From positions 33,737 through 97,736 of the forward strand of contig NZ_BMEY01000015.1 of the NCBI RefSeq assembly GCF_014637405.1: a stretch of 64,000 nt of DNA, read 5' to 3'. Made by a program: the position numbers and the translations under genes. The notes beneath the pieces are model-generated. The model saw only the letters and a program-made list of their open reading frames with translations. It searched no databases and was not told where the DNA came from. How positions within the stretch are numbered: position 1 is the stretch's first letter; each line of letters opens with the position of its first letter. This DNA comes from Ornithinibacillus halotolerans (lineage in GTDB: Bacteria; Bacillota; Bacilli; Bacillales; Amphibacillaceae). Of the stretch, positions 17,213-26,801 are shown in pieces.

Positions 17213-18469
17213 ATGCGTCTAGATAAAGCTTTTATTTTTCTCATATTTTTCATTTCTGTCGTTGTCGCTTTTAGCTCAGGCGGAATTAGAGTAGAACTAT
17301 CTGATTACTTGATTGCACTTTTTCTCTTTTATTTCTTTTCAACCTTATACTATCATTTAAAAGTAGTTGTCAAACAAGGAAATTCAAGAATTGATTACAC
17401 AATCCCATATAGCCTTGGAATAGCATTATTCGCAGGACCAATAGGTGCGTTTTTTTATGAATTATGTTATATGTTTACCGTTTATTTCATAAGAAAGTCT
17501 AGTAAGATTGCAGATGAAGAGGAACTATTACATACATTTTATAATGTCGGAGCTTTTGCTCTAAATGGGGCAATTGGCTATTATTTATTCCATTGGCTTC
17601 ATCCAGTAGTTGGACAAGTTCCATTTGGATTCTGGTTATTAATAATTGGTATCGTGATGCTAATGTCCTTTTTATCTCATCTATACTTAGCAATCGTTTT
17701 TCTTTTTAGTGGTGAATTTAAAACTATTCAAGATGTATTATCCTTTATCAAAAGTAGAAGTATTTTAGATCTAGGTAAAATAGTCTTTTCTAACGGATTG
17801 TTATTCGCATTTTTAGAAAGTCGACAATGGGAAATGGTCGTCGGTTTATTTATGTTAAATTACCTTGTCAGTCGTTCCAACGTTGCGATTAACCAGTCCC
17901 TTCAACATAAGATGGAACGGGATAAATTCGAACAGATGGCTTATACCGATTTTCTAACTGAAGTATACAATCGAACCTACATGGATAAGAAAATGGATGA
18001 GCTTAATCATTCCGGAGAACGAATAGGGATTATTGTTACAGACATAGATTCTTTTAAGCGAATTAATGATACTTATAATCATGCGGTTGGTGACCGAGCA
18101 ATCCAGCACTTTGCCCAAGTGCTGCAAAACTATTTAAAAGCAGATGATGACTTTTTATTCCGCAGTGGCGGTGAAGAATTTACTATCTTCTTAAGAAACC
18201 GCACGTATAGTGAATGTGTTTATTTAGTGGAACAGTTAAGAGATGGAATTAAAAATACTCCGGCTATTGCAGAGTATGACAATAAAAAAATCCATATTTC
18301 AATGACAGCATCATTTGGTCTATATTATTACAAAACAAATGAATCTATTGATATTAAGAAAGCTTATGTTTATGCGGATCAATTATTAATAAAATCTAAA
18401 AACCTCGGTAAAAATCGTTTCTCTGCAAAGGATGGTCTGGTTGATTTACCATTGTCAGCAAGGTATTAG
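17213..18469 (+). CDS. Membrane-bound diguanylate cyclase (GGDEF)
   Basis: A 418-residue protein with about six or seven hydrophobic segments in residues 1-220, a short linker, then a GGDEF domain. DFLTEVYNRTYMD opens the domain, IIVTDIDSFKRIND carries the metal-binding Asp, and the active site reads SGGEEF. No RxxD inhibitory site is seen five residues before it. It would make cyclic di-GMP in response to a signal sensed by the membrane part, affecting motility or biofilm. RBS GAGGGG. It is convergent with the asparagine synthetase gene, with a shared terminator. Confidence 0.9.
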   Translation: MRLDKAFIFLIFFISVVVAFSSGGIRVELSDYLIALFLFYFFSTLYYHLKVVVKQGNSRIDYTIPYSLGIALFAGPIGAFFYELCYMFTVYFIRKSSKIADEEELLHTFYNVGAFALNGAIGYYLFHWLHPVVGQVPFGFWLLIIGIVMLMSFLSHLYLAIVFLFSGEFKTIQDVLSFIKSRSILDLGKIVFSNGLLFAFLESRQWEMVVGLFMLNYLVSRSNVAINQSLQHKMERDKFEQMAYTDFLTEVYNRTYMDKKMDELNHSGERIGIIVTDIDSFKRINDTYNHAVGDRAIQHFAQVLQNYLKADDDFLFRSGGEEFTIFLRNRTYSECVYLVEQLRDGIKNTPAIAEYDNKKIHISMTASFGLYYYKTNESIDIKKAYVYADQLLIKSKNLGKNRFSAKDGLVDLPLSARY

Positions 18470-18505
18470 AAAGAGGCCTATTCATTAAAGGAATAAGCCT
18501 CCTTT
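18470..18505. terminator. Bidirectional terminator overlapping the 3' end of the asparagine synthetase gene
   Basis: AAAGAGGCCTATTC and GAATAAGCCTCCTTT form an imperfect stem around ATTAAAG. It includes the last codons of the convergent gene. Confidence 0.75.
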
Positions 18506-20329
18506 CTTATTATCTCCTTCTAATTCTTCAATATTAAGTTTATGCCACAACATAAAAACAAGAATCGTCCATAGCTTTCTACCATTATCATGATATCCAT
18601 AAGCATGATCTACTAATAGCTTTAAACATTGAGATTTTTGTAACAAGTATTCTGTTTTACTTTCTAAGATTATTCGTTGTGCCCAATCATATAGTTCTTT
18701 TCGTAGCCATTTACTTACGGGAACAGGAAACCCCAATTTCTTTCGATCAATAACATCTCCAGGCACAAACCGCATGGCAGCTTTTCGTAGAATTACTTTT
18801 GTCTGATTATCAGTAAGCTTATATTTGACTGGAATCTTTTGTGCTACTTCAAAAACTTCCTTATCTAAAAATGGTGTTCTAACATCCAGCAAATGAGCAC
18901 CTGTCATTCGGTTCGCCTTTAACAAAATATCCCCTGGCAACCACGTATGAATATCAATATATTGCATCTGTTGTGCTGGATGGTCTTTTTCTACTCGTTG
19001 AAATAGTGGTGATGTAATCTGTTGGTACTGGTACTGTTCATCGTATTCTTTTAAAAGATTCCTTTTCTCTTTTTCTTCAAATATCTTTGCATTTCCTATA
19101 TATCGCTTATTTAGTGGTGTCGTACCACGTTGTAGAAAACTCTTCCCAGTCATTCCATCAGGAAATATCCGAGCTAATACATTTATCCATCGTAATAGTG
19201 TTTCTGGTATCTTTTGAAATACCTTTAACGACTCATATTCCCTGTATATATTGTATCCACCGAATAATTCGTCAGCTCCTTCACCGGAGAGAACAACATC
19301 TACATGTTCTTTTGCTAGTTCAGCTGCAATATATAGTGGAATAGACGCTGGGTCAGCTAATGGATCGTCAAGGTACGAGAGGATTGTTGGAAGCTTTTCT
19401 ACGAACTCCTCTGGTTGGATAAGATGTGAATAATTTTCTACTTCGAGCTTTGTTGCTGTTTCTTTCGCTAAAGGTATTTCTGAATACCCATATTCTTCAA
19501 AACCGACTGAAAATGTCTTAATGGAGGGACTAATTTCCCTAGCAATACCTACCAATAAACTGGAATCAATTCCACCAGATAAAAATGCACCTATAGATGC
19601 CTCCTTCTGGACATGGGAAGCTACTGAATCTACCAATACTTCTTGAATGCGGTTAATAATTTGTTTTTCATTGCCATCTACCGGTTGAAAGGATGCATGA
19701 AAGTAACGATGTTTTTTTAGTGGATGTTCAAGTGTTTGTATTAGAAAATGTCCAGGCTCTAAACAATATACATTGTTAGCTAATGTCATTGGAGGTGGTA
19801 CGTATTGGAAAGAGAAGTATTGTTGTAGTGCTTCTTTATTTAATTCAGTATGAGGTTGAAGTTGCATAATAGCCTTTTTCTCAGATGCAACATAACACTC
19901 ATTTTCATTTTGTAGGAAATACAATGGTTTCATTCCGAAATGATCACGAGCAGCATATAAAATTTTCTCTTCACAGTCCCAAATTACAATAGCAAATTTC
20001 CCTCGAAGTTCTTTAAAACAATCTGTTCCACTCTCTTGAAAAAGGTTCGCAATTACCTCTATGTCTGAACCTGTTTCAAATAAATATCCTTTTCTTTCTA
20101 ATTTATCTTGAATCTGTTTGTTATTATAAATCTTCCCATCTAAAACAACGAGATATCGACTATTAATAAGAGGCATATTGGCCCCATTTACATCCATCCA
20201 AAGGTGATTATCTCTATATGAATCTTCCGTTTCTTGGTTTCTATCTTTCAATGATTCTTTTGCCTTAATTATTTGTTCATCAGAAATATTCAATTGTGCA
20301 CTGGAGAATACTCCAAAATAGCCACACAT
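18485..20329 (-). CDS. asnO: Asparagine synthetase (glutamine-hydrolysing)
   Basis: A 614-residue two-domain enzyme. It opens MCGYFGVFSS, in which Cys2 is the glutaminase nucleophile; the synthetase domain has the pyrophosphate loop SGGIDSSLL near residue 255. It converts aspartate and glutamine to asparagine and glutamate with ATP. The 614-residue length and the MCGYFGVF start fit the AsnO/YisO group rather than AsnB (about 632), so the symbol is tentative. In Bacillus that paralogue is linked to sporulation. RBS AAAGGGGAAG. It stands alone. Confidence 0.88.
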   Translation of the reverse strand: MCGYFGVFSSAQLNISDEQIIKAKESLKDRNQETEDSYRDNHLWMDVNGANMPLINSRYLVVLDGKIYNNKQIQDKLERKGYLFETGSDIEVIANLFQESGTDCFKELRGKFAIVIWDCEEKILYAARDHFGMKPLYFLQNENECYVASEKKAIMQLQPHTELNKEALQQYFSFQYVPPPMTLANNVYCLEPGHFLIQTLEHPLKKHRYFHASFQPVDGNEKQIINRIQEVLVDSVASHVQKEASIGAFLSGGIDSSLLVGIAREISPSIKTFSVGFEEYGYSEIPLAKETATKLEVENYSHLIQPEEFVEKLPTILSYLDDPLADPASIPLYIAAELAKEHVDVVLSGEGADELFGGYNIYREYESLKVFQKIPETLLRWINVLARIFPDGMTGKSFLQRGTTPLNKRYIGNAKIFEEKEKRNLLKEYDEQYQYQQITSPLFQRVEKDHPAQQMQYIDIHTWLPGDILLKANRMTGAHLLDVRTPFLDKEVFEVAQKIPVKYKLTDNQTKVILRKAAMRFVPGDVIDRKKLGFPVPVSKWLRKELYDWAQRIILESKTEYLLQKSQCLKLLVDHAYGYHDNGRKLWTILVFMLWHKLNIEELEGDNKKGGLFL

Positions 20330-20383
20330 ACTAACTTCCCCTTTTTAATATTAGACGTGTTTTTTGAGCTATTATATTCAAAT

Positions 20384-20420
20384 AAAAAAAGATTGACCCG
20401 GTATATGAAATGGGTCAACC
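20384..20420 (-). terminator. Terminator after rlmN
   Basis: Minus-strand stem GGTTGACCC / GGGTCAATC followed by a T-run (A-run 20384-20390 on the plus strand). Confidence 0.88.
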
Positions 20421-20434
20421 TTCCTAATTATTAA

Positions 20435-21502
20435 TTATACGATTTTTTGATTCTTTATTTGCTTACTTCTTAACTGTCCACATGCCGCATCAATATCTGC
20501 TCCATTTTCCCAACGTACGCCACTATTAATGCCGTTTTGTTTCAAGATCTCATGGAATCTTTGAATATCAGCCGTAGTACTGCGCTGATATTGGTTATGT
20601 TCCTCTACGGAATTATAAGGAATTAAGTTTACATACGATAAATGACGTTTGCTGTGTAGAAGCTTCGCTAATTGCTTCGCTTCTTCTTCATGGTCATTAA
20701 CATCTTTCAGCATAATATATTCATACGTAATGCGGCGATTTGAGTTTTCTAAATAATAGTCAACAGCTTTCATTAACTTCTCAATTGGAAAAGCTCTATT
20801 AATTTTCATAATGCTTGTACGCAACTCATTGTTTGGTGCGTGTAAGGAAATAGCTAGGTTCACTTGTAATCCTGTATCAGCAAATTCATAGATTTTATGA
20901 GCTAGACCACTTGTTGAAACAGTAATATGGCGCTGACCGATTTTCAGCCCTTTCTCATCATTTACTACATTTATAAAGTCAATGAGATTTTCAAAGTTAT
21001 CAAACGGCTCTCCTATACCCATTACAACGATATGACTAACGCGTTCCCCTTTTCCTTCTTCATCTAAATACTTTTGTACTTTCATAATTTGTCCAACAAT
21101 TTCGCCACTATCTAAGTCACGACTTTTTCTTAATAAGCCACTCGCACAAAATGTACAACCAATATTACAACCAACTTGTGTCGTTACACAAACAGATAAT
21201 CCGTAGGGAAATCGCATAAGTACAGTCTCTATTAAATTTCCATCAGCTAATTTAAATAAAAACTTAACCGTACCATCTTTAGATACTTGTTTAATTTCTT
21301 CATCTAATGATTCGATTACATAGTTTTCTTCCAGAAGTTCAATTGTTTCTTTGTTTACATTCTTCATTTCAGAAAACTGGTGAACACGCTTTTTATACAA
21401 CCAATCCCAAACTTGCTCTGCACGAAATCGTTTCTGTCCGTTCTCTAATAACCATTCCGTTAATTGTTCTTTCGTTAACCCATAAATGGATTTTTTATTC
21501 AT
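20435..21502 (-). CDS. rlmN: 23S rRNA (adenine2503-C2)-methyltransferase RlmN
   Basis: A 355-residue radical-SAM methyltransferase. [14 protein letters not shown] holds the CxxxCxxC cluster near residue 115; [15 protein letters not shown] holds the C-terminal methyl-carrying cysteine. The N-terminal NusB-like part has [16 protein letters not shown]. It methylates C2 of A2503 in 23S rRNA and of A37 in some tRNAs. The [16 protein letters not shown] segment is RlmN-like, not Cfr-like (Cfr has SQCGCNFGCKFCATG). Many Bacillaceae carry two RlmN paralogues, so this may not be the only copy. Confidence 0.9.
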   Translation of the reverse strand: MNKKSIYGLTKEQLTEWLLENGQKRFRAEQVWDWLYKKRVHQFSEMKNVNKETIELLEENYVIESLDEEIKQVSKDGTVKFLFKLADGNLIETVLMRFPYGLSVCVTTQVGCNIGCTFCASGLLRKSRDLDSGEIVGQIMKVQKYLDEEGKGERVSHIVVMGIGEPFDNFENLIDFINVVNDEKGLKIGQRHITVSTSGLAHKIYEFADTGLQVNLAISLHAPNNELRTSIMKINRAFPIEKLMKAVDYYLENSNRRITYEYIMLKDVNDHEEEAKQLAKLLHSKRHLSYVNLIPYNSVEEHNQYQRSTTADIQRFHEILKQNGINSGVRWENGADIDAACGQLRSKQIKNQKIV

Positions 21503-21619
21503 TATTTTCTCATCTCCAACGTTTATATAACATACTGCTCTCCAGTAACATCTTTCCCTAAATCACTTTACTATCATACTTGAAATAAAGAATCGAATCA
21601 ATTTAATTTAGATGGAAAT

Positions 21620-21840
21620 TTTGTGTTGAGGGGCTTATCAGCTTTATTTCCTAAGGATTTATATTGGAAATGGACTTGAGCCGCTTTATCAAACTCATTA
21701 CTTAGAGATTTTCCGTTATTTTAAGCTTGAGATGCTCTCTCAACCTCATTTCTTAGGAATTTCCCTTAATTTTAAACTTGAGATCCCCTCTCAGCATTAT
21801 TTTGACAAGATTTCCTTCCTAAAACAAACTCGATACACCA
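21620..21840. repeat. Tandem array D: four degenerate units of about 51 bp
   Basis: The anchor TTGAG recurs at 21626, 21676, 21727 and 21778 (spacings 50, 51, 51). Units share TTGAG, CTCATTTCTTAGGAATTT and TTAATTTTAA segments. One unit holds TTGAGA-TGC-TCTCTCAA, an inverted repeat, and another TTGA...TCAA. The array lies between the divergent rlmN and flavin oxidoreductase genes; 21503-21619 shows nothing I can name. Confidence 0.75.
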
Positions 21841-21940
21841 TACTTCCGCTTCTCAAATTAGTTCAAGCTAAAAGTTGGACTCTTTATACTAAACAACTTA
21901 TCATTTCTTAATAAGGATTCGAAAAAAGGAGATCAACTTC

Positions 21941-22960
21941 ATGAAAAGAGCAAATACGGCAAGAACATTTCAACATATACCACTATCCGTTCTAGATCTT
22001 GCACCTATTACTGAAGGTAGTAATGCAAGTGAGTCATTTAAAAACAGTGTAGAATTAGCTAAACATGTTGAAAAGTGGGGATTTAACCGGTATTGGTTAG
22101 CAGAACATCATAATATGGAAGGTATAGCTAGTTCGGCTACTTCGGTAGTAATTGGGCATATTGCAGGGCATACCAACAGTATTCGAGTTGGGGCTGGTGG
22201 TGTCATGTTACCTAACCATGCAACGATTGTAATTGCCGAGCAGTTTGGAACATTAGAGGCTATGTACCCTGGAAGAATTGATCTAGGGTTAGGAAGAGCA
22301 CCAGGCACAGACCAAGCAACTTCTTATGCACTCAGAAGAACGCTTAATATGAGTGTGGAAGATTTCCCTATGCAAGTAAATGAATTACAGGATTATTTCT
22401 CTGATGAGCCTATATCACGAGTTAAGGCCGTTCCTGGTCAGGGGGCAAATGTTCCGCTTTGGTTACTAGGTTCAAGTGGATTTAGTGCACAACTTGCAGC
22501 ACATAAAGGATTACCATTCTCATTCGCTAGTCACTTTGCACCAGCATTTTTACACCAAGCATTAAAACTCTATCGAGATAATTTCAAGCCATCGGATGTA
22601 CTAGAAAAACCATATGTCATGCTTGGCATTAACGTTATCGCTGCAGATACTGATGAAGAAGCAAAAAGAATTGCTACATCCCAACAACAACAATTTTTAA
22701 GTCTACGTCGTGGAAATCCTGGGAAACTACAACCACCTGTTGATAACTTAGAGGAAATGTATTCACCACTCGAAATTGCGGCAGTCATGGAAACACTCGA
22801 TCCAAAAACAACCATCGTTGGAAATCCAGATACCGTTCGCAAAGGTTTAGAGAGTTTCATTGAAGAAACAAATGCTGATGAACTAATTATCGGTTCACAA
22901 ATTTTCCACCAAAAAGATCGTTTACGTTCCTATGAGATTGTCGCGGAAATGATGAAGTAA
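21941..22960 (+). CDS. LLM-class flavin-dependent oxidoreductase
   Basis: A 339-residue luciferase-like monooxygenase. [11 protein letters not shown] and [11 protein letters not shown] near the N-terminus, [20 protein letters not shown] and [12 protein letters not shown] are typical of the single-subunit bacterial group related to YhbW/YwcH. These proteins bind FMN; physiological substrates are mostly unknown. Good RBS (AAAGGAG). A single gene ending at a strong terminator and then a repeat array. Confidence 0.88.
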   Translation: MKRANTARTFQHIPLSVLDLAPITEGSNASESFKNSVELAKHVEKWGFNRYWLAEHHNMEGIASSATSVVIGHIAGHTNSIRVGAGGVMLPNHATIVIAEQFGTLEAMYPGRIDLGLGRAPGTDQATSYALRRTLNMSVEDFPMQVNELQDYFSDEPISRVKAVPGQGANVPLWLLGSSGFSAQLAAHKGLPFSFASHFAPAFLHQALKLYRDNFKPSDVLEKPYVMLGINVIAADTDEEAKRIATSQQQQFLSLRRGNPGKLQPPVDNLEEMYSPLEIAAVMETLDPKTTIVGNPDTVRKGLESFIEETNADELIIGSQIFHQKDRLRSYEIVAEMMK

Positions 22961-22976
22961 TTCTTTTCTAGACAGT

Positions 22977-23012
22977 AAAAGGTAACAGGGCTAGGCTCTG
23001 TTACCTTTTTTT
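22977..23012 (+). terminator. Rho-independent terminator after the LLM oxidoreductase gene
   Basis: Stem AAAAGGTAACAG / CTGTTACCTTTT, 9-base loop, then T-run. Confidence 0.93.
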
Positions 23013-23049
23013 AGAGTATAGTTTTTAGATGGTGCTTATTTTACTTTTT

Positions 23050-23365
23050 CCTAGAACTTCTTCTGATTCGGGCTTATAGAGTGCTTCTATGCTACCTTAT
23101 TCTAGTTTTCTTCTCCGTTTGGGCTTATAGAAGGCTTCTATATTACCTTATTCTAGTTTTCTTCTCCATTCGGGCTTATAGAGCGCCTATATGTTACCTT
23201 ATTCTAGTTTTCTTCTCCATTCGGGCTTATAGAGCGCCTCTATGTTACCTTATTCTAGTTTTCTTCTCCATTCGGGCTTATAGAGTGCTTCTATGTTACC
23301 TTATTCTGGTTTTCTTCTCCATTCGGGCTTATAGAGCGCCTATATGTTACCTTACCCAAGAATTT
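23050..23365. repeat. Tandem array A': six units of exactly 51 bp
   Basis: The anchor (TGCTAC, TATTAC, then TGTTAC) recurs at 23090, 23141, 23192, 23243, 23294 and 23345, each 51 bp apart. A unit reads TGTTACCTTATTCTAG, TTTTCTTCTCCATTCGGG, then CTTATAGAGCGCCTCTA. The hairpin arms vary together: ATAGAAG-G-CTTCTAT, ATAGAG-CGC-CTCTAT, ATAGA-GTGCT-TCTAT. The family is related to array A (1440-1795) through CGGGCTTATAGA and TGTTACCTT. It lies in a convergent gap. Confidence 0.94.
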
Positions 23366-23446
23366 TCAAATGCTCGGTACAATAGAATGTTGCCTCTGTG
23401 TCACCTTTTCTCCTACAATACATATGTAAAATTAGTCTCAATTCTA

Positions 23447-24232
23447 TTATTTCTTGTTCTCTAGCAACCTCTTAATCTCTGCTAATTCTTGTTGTAATTC
23501 AGCTAATTTTATATCAGTTGGGGATGGTGTTTCTTCCCGAGAGGCTTCCTCCACATTATTTACAATAACACCAACAAATAAATTAATAATTACAAACGCA
23601 CCAATTACAATAAACGTTACAAAATACCACCAAGATGTAGGGTCTTCCGCTAGTATTGGTCGCATTACTCCACTTGCCCAGGACTCTAACGTAATGACTT
23701 GGAAAAGAGCTAACAAGGAATCGTGCAGGGTGCCGAAATATTCAGGTGCAATATCACTATAAAGCATCGTTCCGATAACAGCATATATATAAAAGAAAAT
23801 TCCTAGCAGCAACATAATTGTTCCCATCGATGGAATCGTCAGAATTAACGCATTGACCATTTTCCTTAGTGATGGAATGATTGAAACCGCTCGTAATACA
23901 CGTAACACTCTTACTACCCTCAGTACTGTCACATAATGACTACCAACAAGAATATGTCCAAGTGCAACAATAATTACATCAAACATATTCCAAGGATCTT
24001 TTATAAAACTCTTTAATGACTTTCTTCCAACCAAACGAATCACAATTTCAATAGTAAAAATCCATAATAAAAGTCTATCTCCGAAGTAGATCCATTCATG
24101 AAACTTGCTAGCAACATTACTATAAGTCTCTAAACCAACTAATATAGCATTTAAAATAATTAATACGATAATTGTATTTGTAAAGATAGGGTGTTCTGAG
24201 ATTCTCGCACATATCTGTCTAATTGCTTTCAT
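23447..24232 (-). CDS. Bacterial voltage-gated sodium channel (NaChBac family)
   Basis: A 261-residue ion transporter with six hydrophobic segments. S4 reads VLRVVRVLRVLRAVSII with Arg at every third position; the pore filter reads TLESWASGVM, the NaChBac selectivity sequence; a C-terminal coiled coil (KLAELQQELAEIKRLLE) matches the tetramerisation helix. Homologues conduct Na+ and affect motility and alkaline or salt adaptation. I start at ATG 24232 behind GGAGGAGG; a frame start 18 codons earlier lacks a good site. No paired gene is seen. The selectivity filter makes a K+ or Ca2+ channel unlikely. Confidence 0.93.
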   Translation of the reverse strand: MKAIRQICARISEHPIFTNTIIVLIILNAILVGLETYSNVASKFHEWIYFGDRLLLWIFTIEIVIRLVGRKSLKSFIKDPWNMFDVIIVALGHILVGSHYVTVLRVVRVLRVLRAVSIIPSLRKMVNALILTIPSMGTIMLLLGIFFYIYAVIGTMLYSDIAPEYFGTLHDSLLALFQVITLESWASGVMRPILAEDPTSWWYFVTFIVIGAFVIINLFVGVIVNNVEEASREETPSPTDIKLAELQQELAEIKRLLENKK

Positions 24233-24318
24233 ATTTAGTTCTTCCTCCTCCAATAATATTTTAAGGGTTACTTTATTCCCTGTCACTTATTAAAAGGAAG
24301 AACTGGAAATTTTCACAC

Positions 24319-24353
24319 AAAAAAGCAGCAATAGTTTCATTGCTACTTTTTTA
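24319..24353 (-). terminator. Terminator after the WrbA-like gene
   Basis: Short stem AGCAAT / ATTGCT extended by A and T runs; minus-strand T-run follows. Confidence 0.75.
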
Positions 24354-24356
24354 AAG

Positions 24357-24956
24357 CTATTTATTCGCTACCTTTTTAGCAATTTCAATCGTACGTTTTG
24401 CTTGGTGCTTCACAGCTGCTTGAACATCCTCAACCATTTTTCCATCCTGTCCTTGTGTTACACTTGTTCCGTATGGGTTCCCGCCCGCTGCAAATAATAA
24501 TTGATCTGTGTAACCTGGTGGAACGATAATTGCCCCCCAATGCATCATTGATGTATATAATGCAAGAATGGTTGCCTCCTGTCCGCCATGTGGGTTTTGT
24601 GCAGAGGACATAGCACTCACTACTTTATTCACTGTTTTCCCTGTTGCCCAAAGCCCTCCTTGCATATCTAGGTATTGTTTCATTTGTGAAGCAAGGTTTC
24701 CAAATCGAGTAGGAACACTAAAGATAATAGCATCTGCCCATTCAATATCATCAGATGTTGCTTCTGGCACATCCTTCGTTTCCTCAACATGTGCTTTCCA
24801 ACCAGGATTAGAAGCAATTGCCGCTTCTGGAGCCAGTTCAGGAACTTTCACTACCCTAACATCAGCACCCGCTTCTTTACCTGCTTCCTCTGCCCATTTT
24901 GCTAATTGATAGTTCGTACCTGTAGAACTATAATAAATAACTGCTAAATTAACCAT
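24357..24956 (-). CDS. NAD(P)H:quinone oxidoreductase, WrbA-like flavoprotein
   Basis: A 199-residue flavodoxin-fold protein. IYYSSTGTNYQLAKWAEE is the FMN phosphate loop; SVPTRFGNLASQMKQYLD and SAQNPHGGQEATILALYTS are WrbA signatures. The enzyme reduces quinones by two electrons, guarding against redox cycling. I use ATG 24956, seven bases after AAAGGAG; the ATG six codons earlier has no ribosome site. Confidence 0.9.
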   Translation of the reverse strand: MVNLAVIYYSSTGTNYQLAKWAEEAGKEAGADVRVVKVPELAPEAAIASNPGWKAHVEETKDVPEATSDDIEWADAIIFSVPTRFGNLASQMKQYLDMQGGLWATGKTVNKVVSAMSSAQNPHGGQEATILALYTSMMHWGAIIVPPGYTDQLLFAAGGNPYGTSVTQGQDGKMVEDVQAAVKHQAKRTIEIAKKVANK

Positions 24957-25029
24957 GTCCAATCTCCTTTTCACGTAATTAAAATACGCTACTATTATTT
25001 ACCAGTTATTTAAATTTATGAAAAAACAA

Positions 25030-26040
25030 TTAATATTTTATTTTACCAACCAAATCTCTACTAACTTCAAGTTCACCCTTAATCAAACTATCCAAGGATA
25101 ATCGTACTGGAGGAAAATCTCCTCCGATTCCAACTAGCATCTCAAGTGTTTCAGGAATATAAACAACCGTGTGAAGTGTCCCAAAATAGTTTTGGTAATC
25201 TGTGTAAAATAACGTTGAGTTTTCATTATTAAATGTATGATAGGCTTCATCTGGAGTAATGGATAAAGTAGTTAGTTCTTGAAGTGTTTTTTCACGGTGG
25301 AGTGAACCTTGAATATTTTCTCTATTGTTGTCTTTTAATTCCTCGGATTGAAAGTAATTGGTGCACATTATCGTCTGTTCGTGATAAACAACTTGTTTTT
25401 CTGGTGATGCTTCTACCAAGCATTTATTTCCTCCTTTATCCATTAGAGAATAATTATAACAATGGCCGTGTGGTAATTTGGTTAACATAGCAATTGCTTC
25501 TTGAACATTTCTACACTCGTCTAAAATCAGTCTTACTATCGTTGTTCCAATTAATCCCTCTTCTTGTTTGTTTTCATTAACAAGATGTAATCCAATAACT
25601 AGACCATGTTCATTCATTCCATCTAGTCGGCCGACTATTTGTTGGGCAAATCCGACGCTGGCATACCCTTTTTCTGGACGATGGAAAACTAGCCTACCAT
25701 CATATAAATCTGGCGAGAAATCATAATTCCTAACATAGAAATTTTCTTGAGAAAAAGCCGTACACCCCATTGCTGGAAAACTTAGATTGTAACCACTATA
25801 CATTTTTAAGGTGGTATCATAGTCAATACCTATCCCATCAGCAAGGCCCCTAATTTCTTCTAAAAACCTATGAGAAAATTTCTCAAGGACAGATTGAACT
25901 ACATTTGGGTCATTATCAGTTGTTATAGCTTGTAAATATTGAAACATTCCGTTCTTCTCTATACCTTCCCCTTGCATGAATCCAATCTCATAATTTGAAC
26001 CAGTATACTCCAACACCTCCACAACTAGTTCTCTTCTCAT
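25030..26040 (-). CDS. C45-family acyltransferase/amidohydrolase (Ntn-hydrolase)
   Basis: A 336-residue protein of the acyl-CoA:6-aminopenicillanic acid acyltransferase-like group (peptidase C45). MGCTAFSQENFYVRNYDFSP fits the N-terminal nucleophile region, with the cysteine about 91 residues in, where autocleavage could expose it. GRLDGMNEHGLVIGLHLVNE matches the Ntn-hydrolase core. The natural substrate is unknown; homologues act on linear amides, N-acyl amino acids or beta-lactams. The ATG overlaps the MerR gene stop (ATGA), so regulator and enzyme form a two-gene operon, hinting at induction by the substrate. Confidence 0.82.
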   Translation of the reverse strand: MRRELVVEVLEYTGSNYEIGFMQGEGIEKNGMFQYLQAITTDNDPNVVQSVLEKFSHRFLEEIRGLADGIGIDYDTTLKMYSGYNLSFPAMGCTAFSQENFYVRNYDFSPDLYDGRLVFHRPEKGYASVGFAQQIVGRLDGMNEHGLVIGLHLVNENKQEEGLIGTTIVRLILDECRNVQEAIAMLTKLPHGHCYNYSLMDKGGNKCLVEASPEKQVVYHEQTIMCTNYFQSEELKDNNRENIQGSLHREKTLQELTTLSITPDEAYHTFNNENSTLFYTDYQNYFGTLHTVVYIPETLEMLVGIGGDFPPVRLSLDSLIKGELEVSRDLVGKIKY

Positions 26041-26801
26041 TCCTCTTCCTCCCCTAATTTTAATACAGGCACCATTATCGTTACTCGCTTCAAATCATTT
26101 CCATGATACATTTCAATCAACTCACCAGTGCGGATATAATTATTATTTCTAATATAGTTTGCAAGGCTAATATATGCCGTTTCTATTCTAGAAAAATCCC
26201 CCTCGAATTGTGTAGCTATACATAAAGACTTACTTAGCTCCTCTTCCTTATCAATAAACTCTAAGTCTGAAATATCCGCCTTTTCATCAACACCGAAACC
26301 TATCCATACTTTTGCGTTTTTTCTGCCGGAAATATACTGAATGTAATGGTTGTTTACATTAATATTATTTTTTTGTAATAACGTATTTCCTTGTAAGAGC
26401 TGTTTGCCAAATCCACCTTGGTCCCCTTCTGCTAAATGCCAAATAACACGTTCCTTTTGTCTTTCAAATAAGAAGACAGAATCATCTTCTAGTTGGCTTT
26501 CTAAAAACTTAATTTGTACCTCTAATATTTCTTTCTGATTGTGAAATCGCTTAATCCATTCTTTTATAATTGTTTTCTGTTCCTCTTTTGATTGAGAAAA
26601 ATATGTTTGGATATCTTTAATCGGAACATCTGCTAACCGGAGACTTGACACTAATTTTGCATATTCTAGTTGATCTTCATGGTACATCCGATAGCCGTTC
26701 GCTTTGTTTCTTAGCGGCATAAGCAACTTCTTTTCTTCGTAGAACCGAAGTGCACTCTTTGGTATTCCAGTTCGCTTTGAAAATTCTTGGATGGTTAGCA
26801 C
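26037..26801 (-). CDS. MerR-family regulator with C-terminal effector-like domain (BmrR type)
   Basis: A 254-residue regulator. Residues 1-75 form the MerR winged helix (IQEFSKRTGIPKSALRFYEE, GYRMYHEDQLEYAKLV), then a coiled-coil dimerisation helix to about 120, then a domain that resembles the GyrI/BmrR effector-binding fold (VWIGFGVDEKAD, YISLANYIRNNNYIRTGEL). It starts at GTG after GGGGG with an 8-base gap. Such regulators bind bulky amphipathic ligands. It precedes and overlaps the C45 gene and probably controls it and itself. Confidence 0.86.
   Translation of the reverse strand: MLTIQEFSKRTGIPKSALRFYEEKKLLMPLRNKANGYRMYHEDQLEYAKLVSSLRLADVPIKDIQTYFSQSKEEQKTIIKEWIKRFHNQKEILEVQIKFLESQLEDDSVFLFERQKERVIWHLAEGDQGGFGKQLLQGNTLLQKNNINVNNHYIQYISGRKNAKVWIGFGVDEKADISDLEFIDKEEELSKSLCIATQFEGDFSRIETAYISLANYIRNNNYIRTGELIEMYHGNDLKRVTIMVPVLKLGEEEE

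Noticed and set aside
20435..21502. Cfr-type antibiotic-resistance methyltransferase
   Set aside because: The cluster context ([14 protein letters not shown]) and N-terminus are RlmN-like; the [10 protein letters not shown] end is shared by both families.
23081..23464. 127-residue hydrophobic open frame in array A'
   Set aside because: The same 17-residue periodic artefact of a 51-bp repeat; no ribosome site. It also runs into the sodium channel gene on the other strand.
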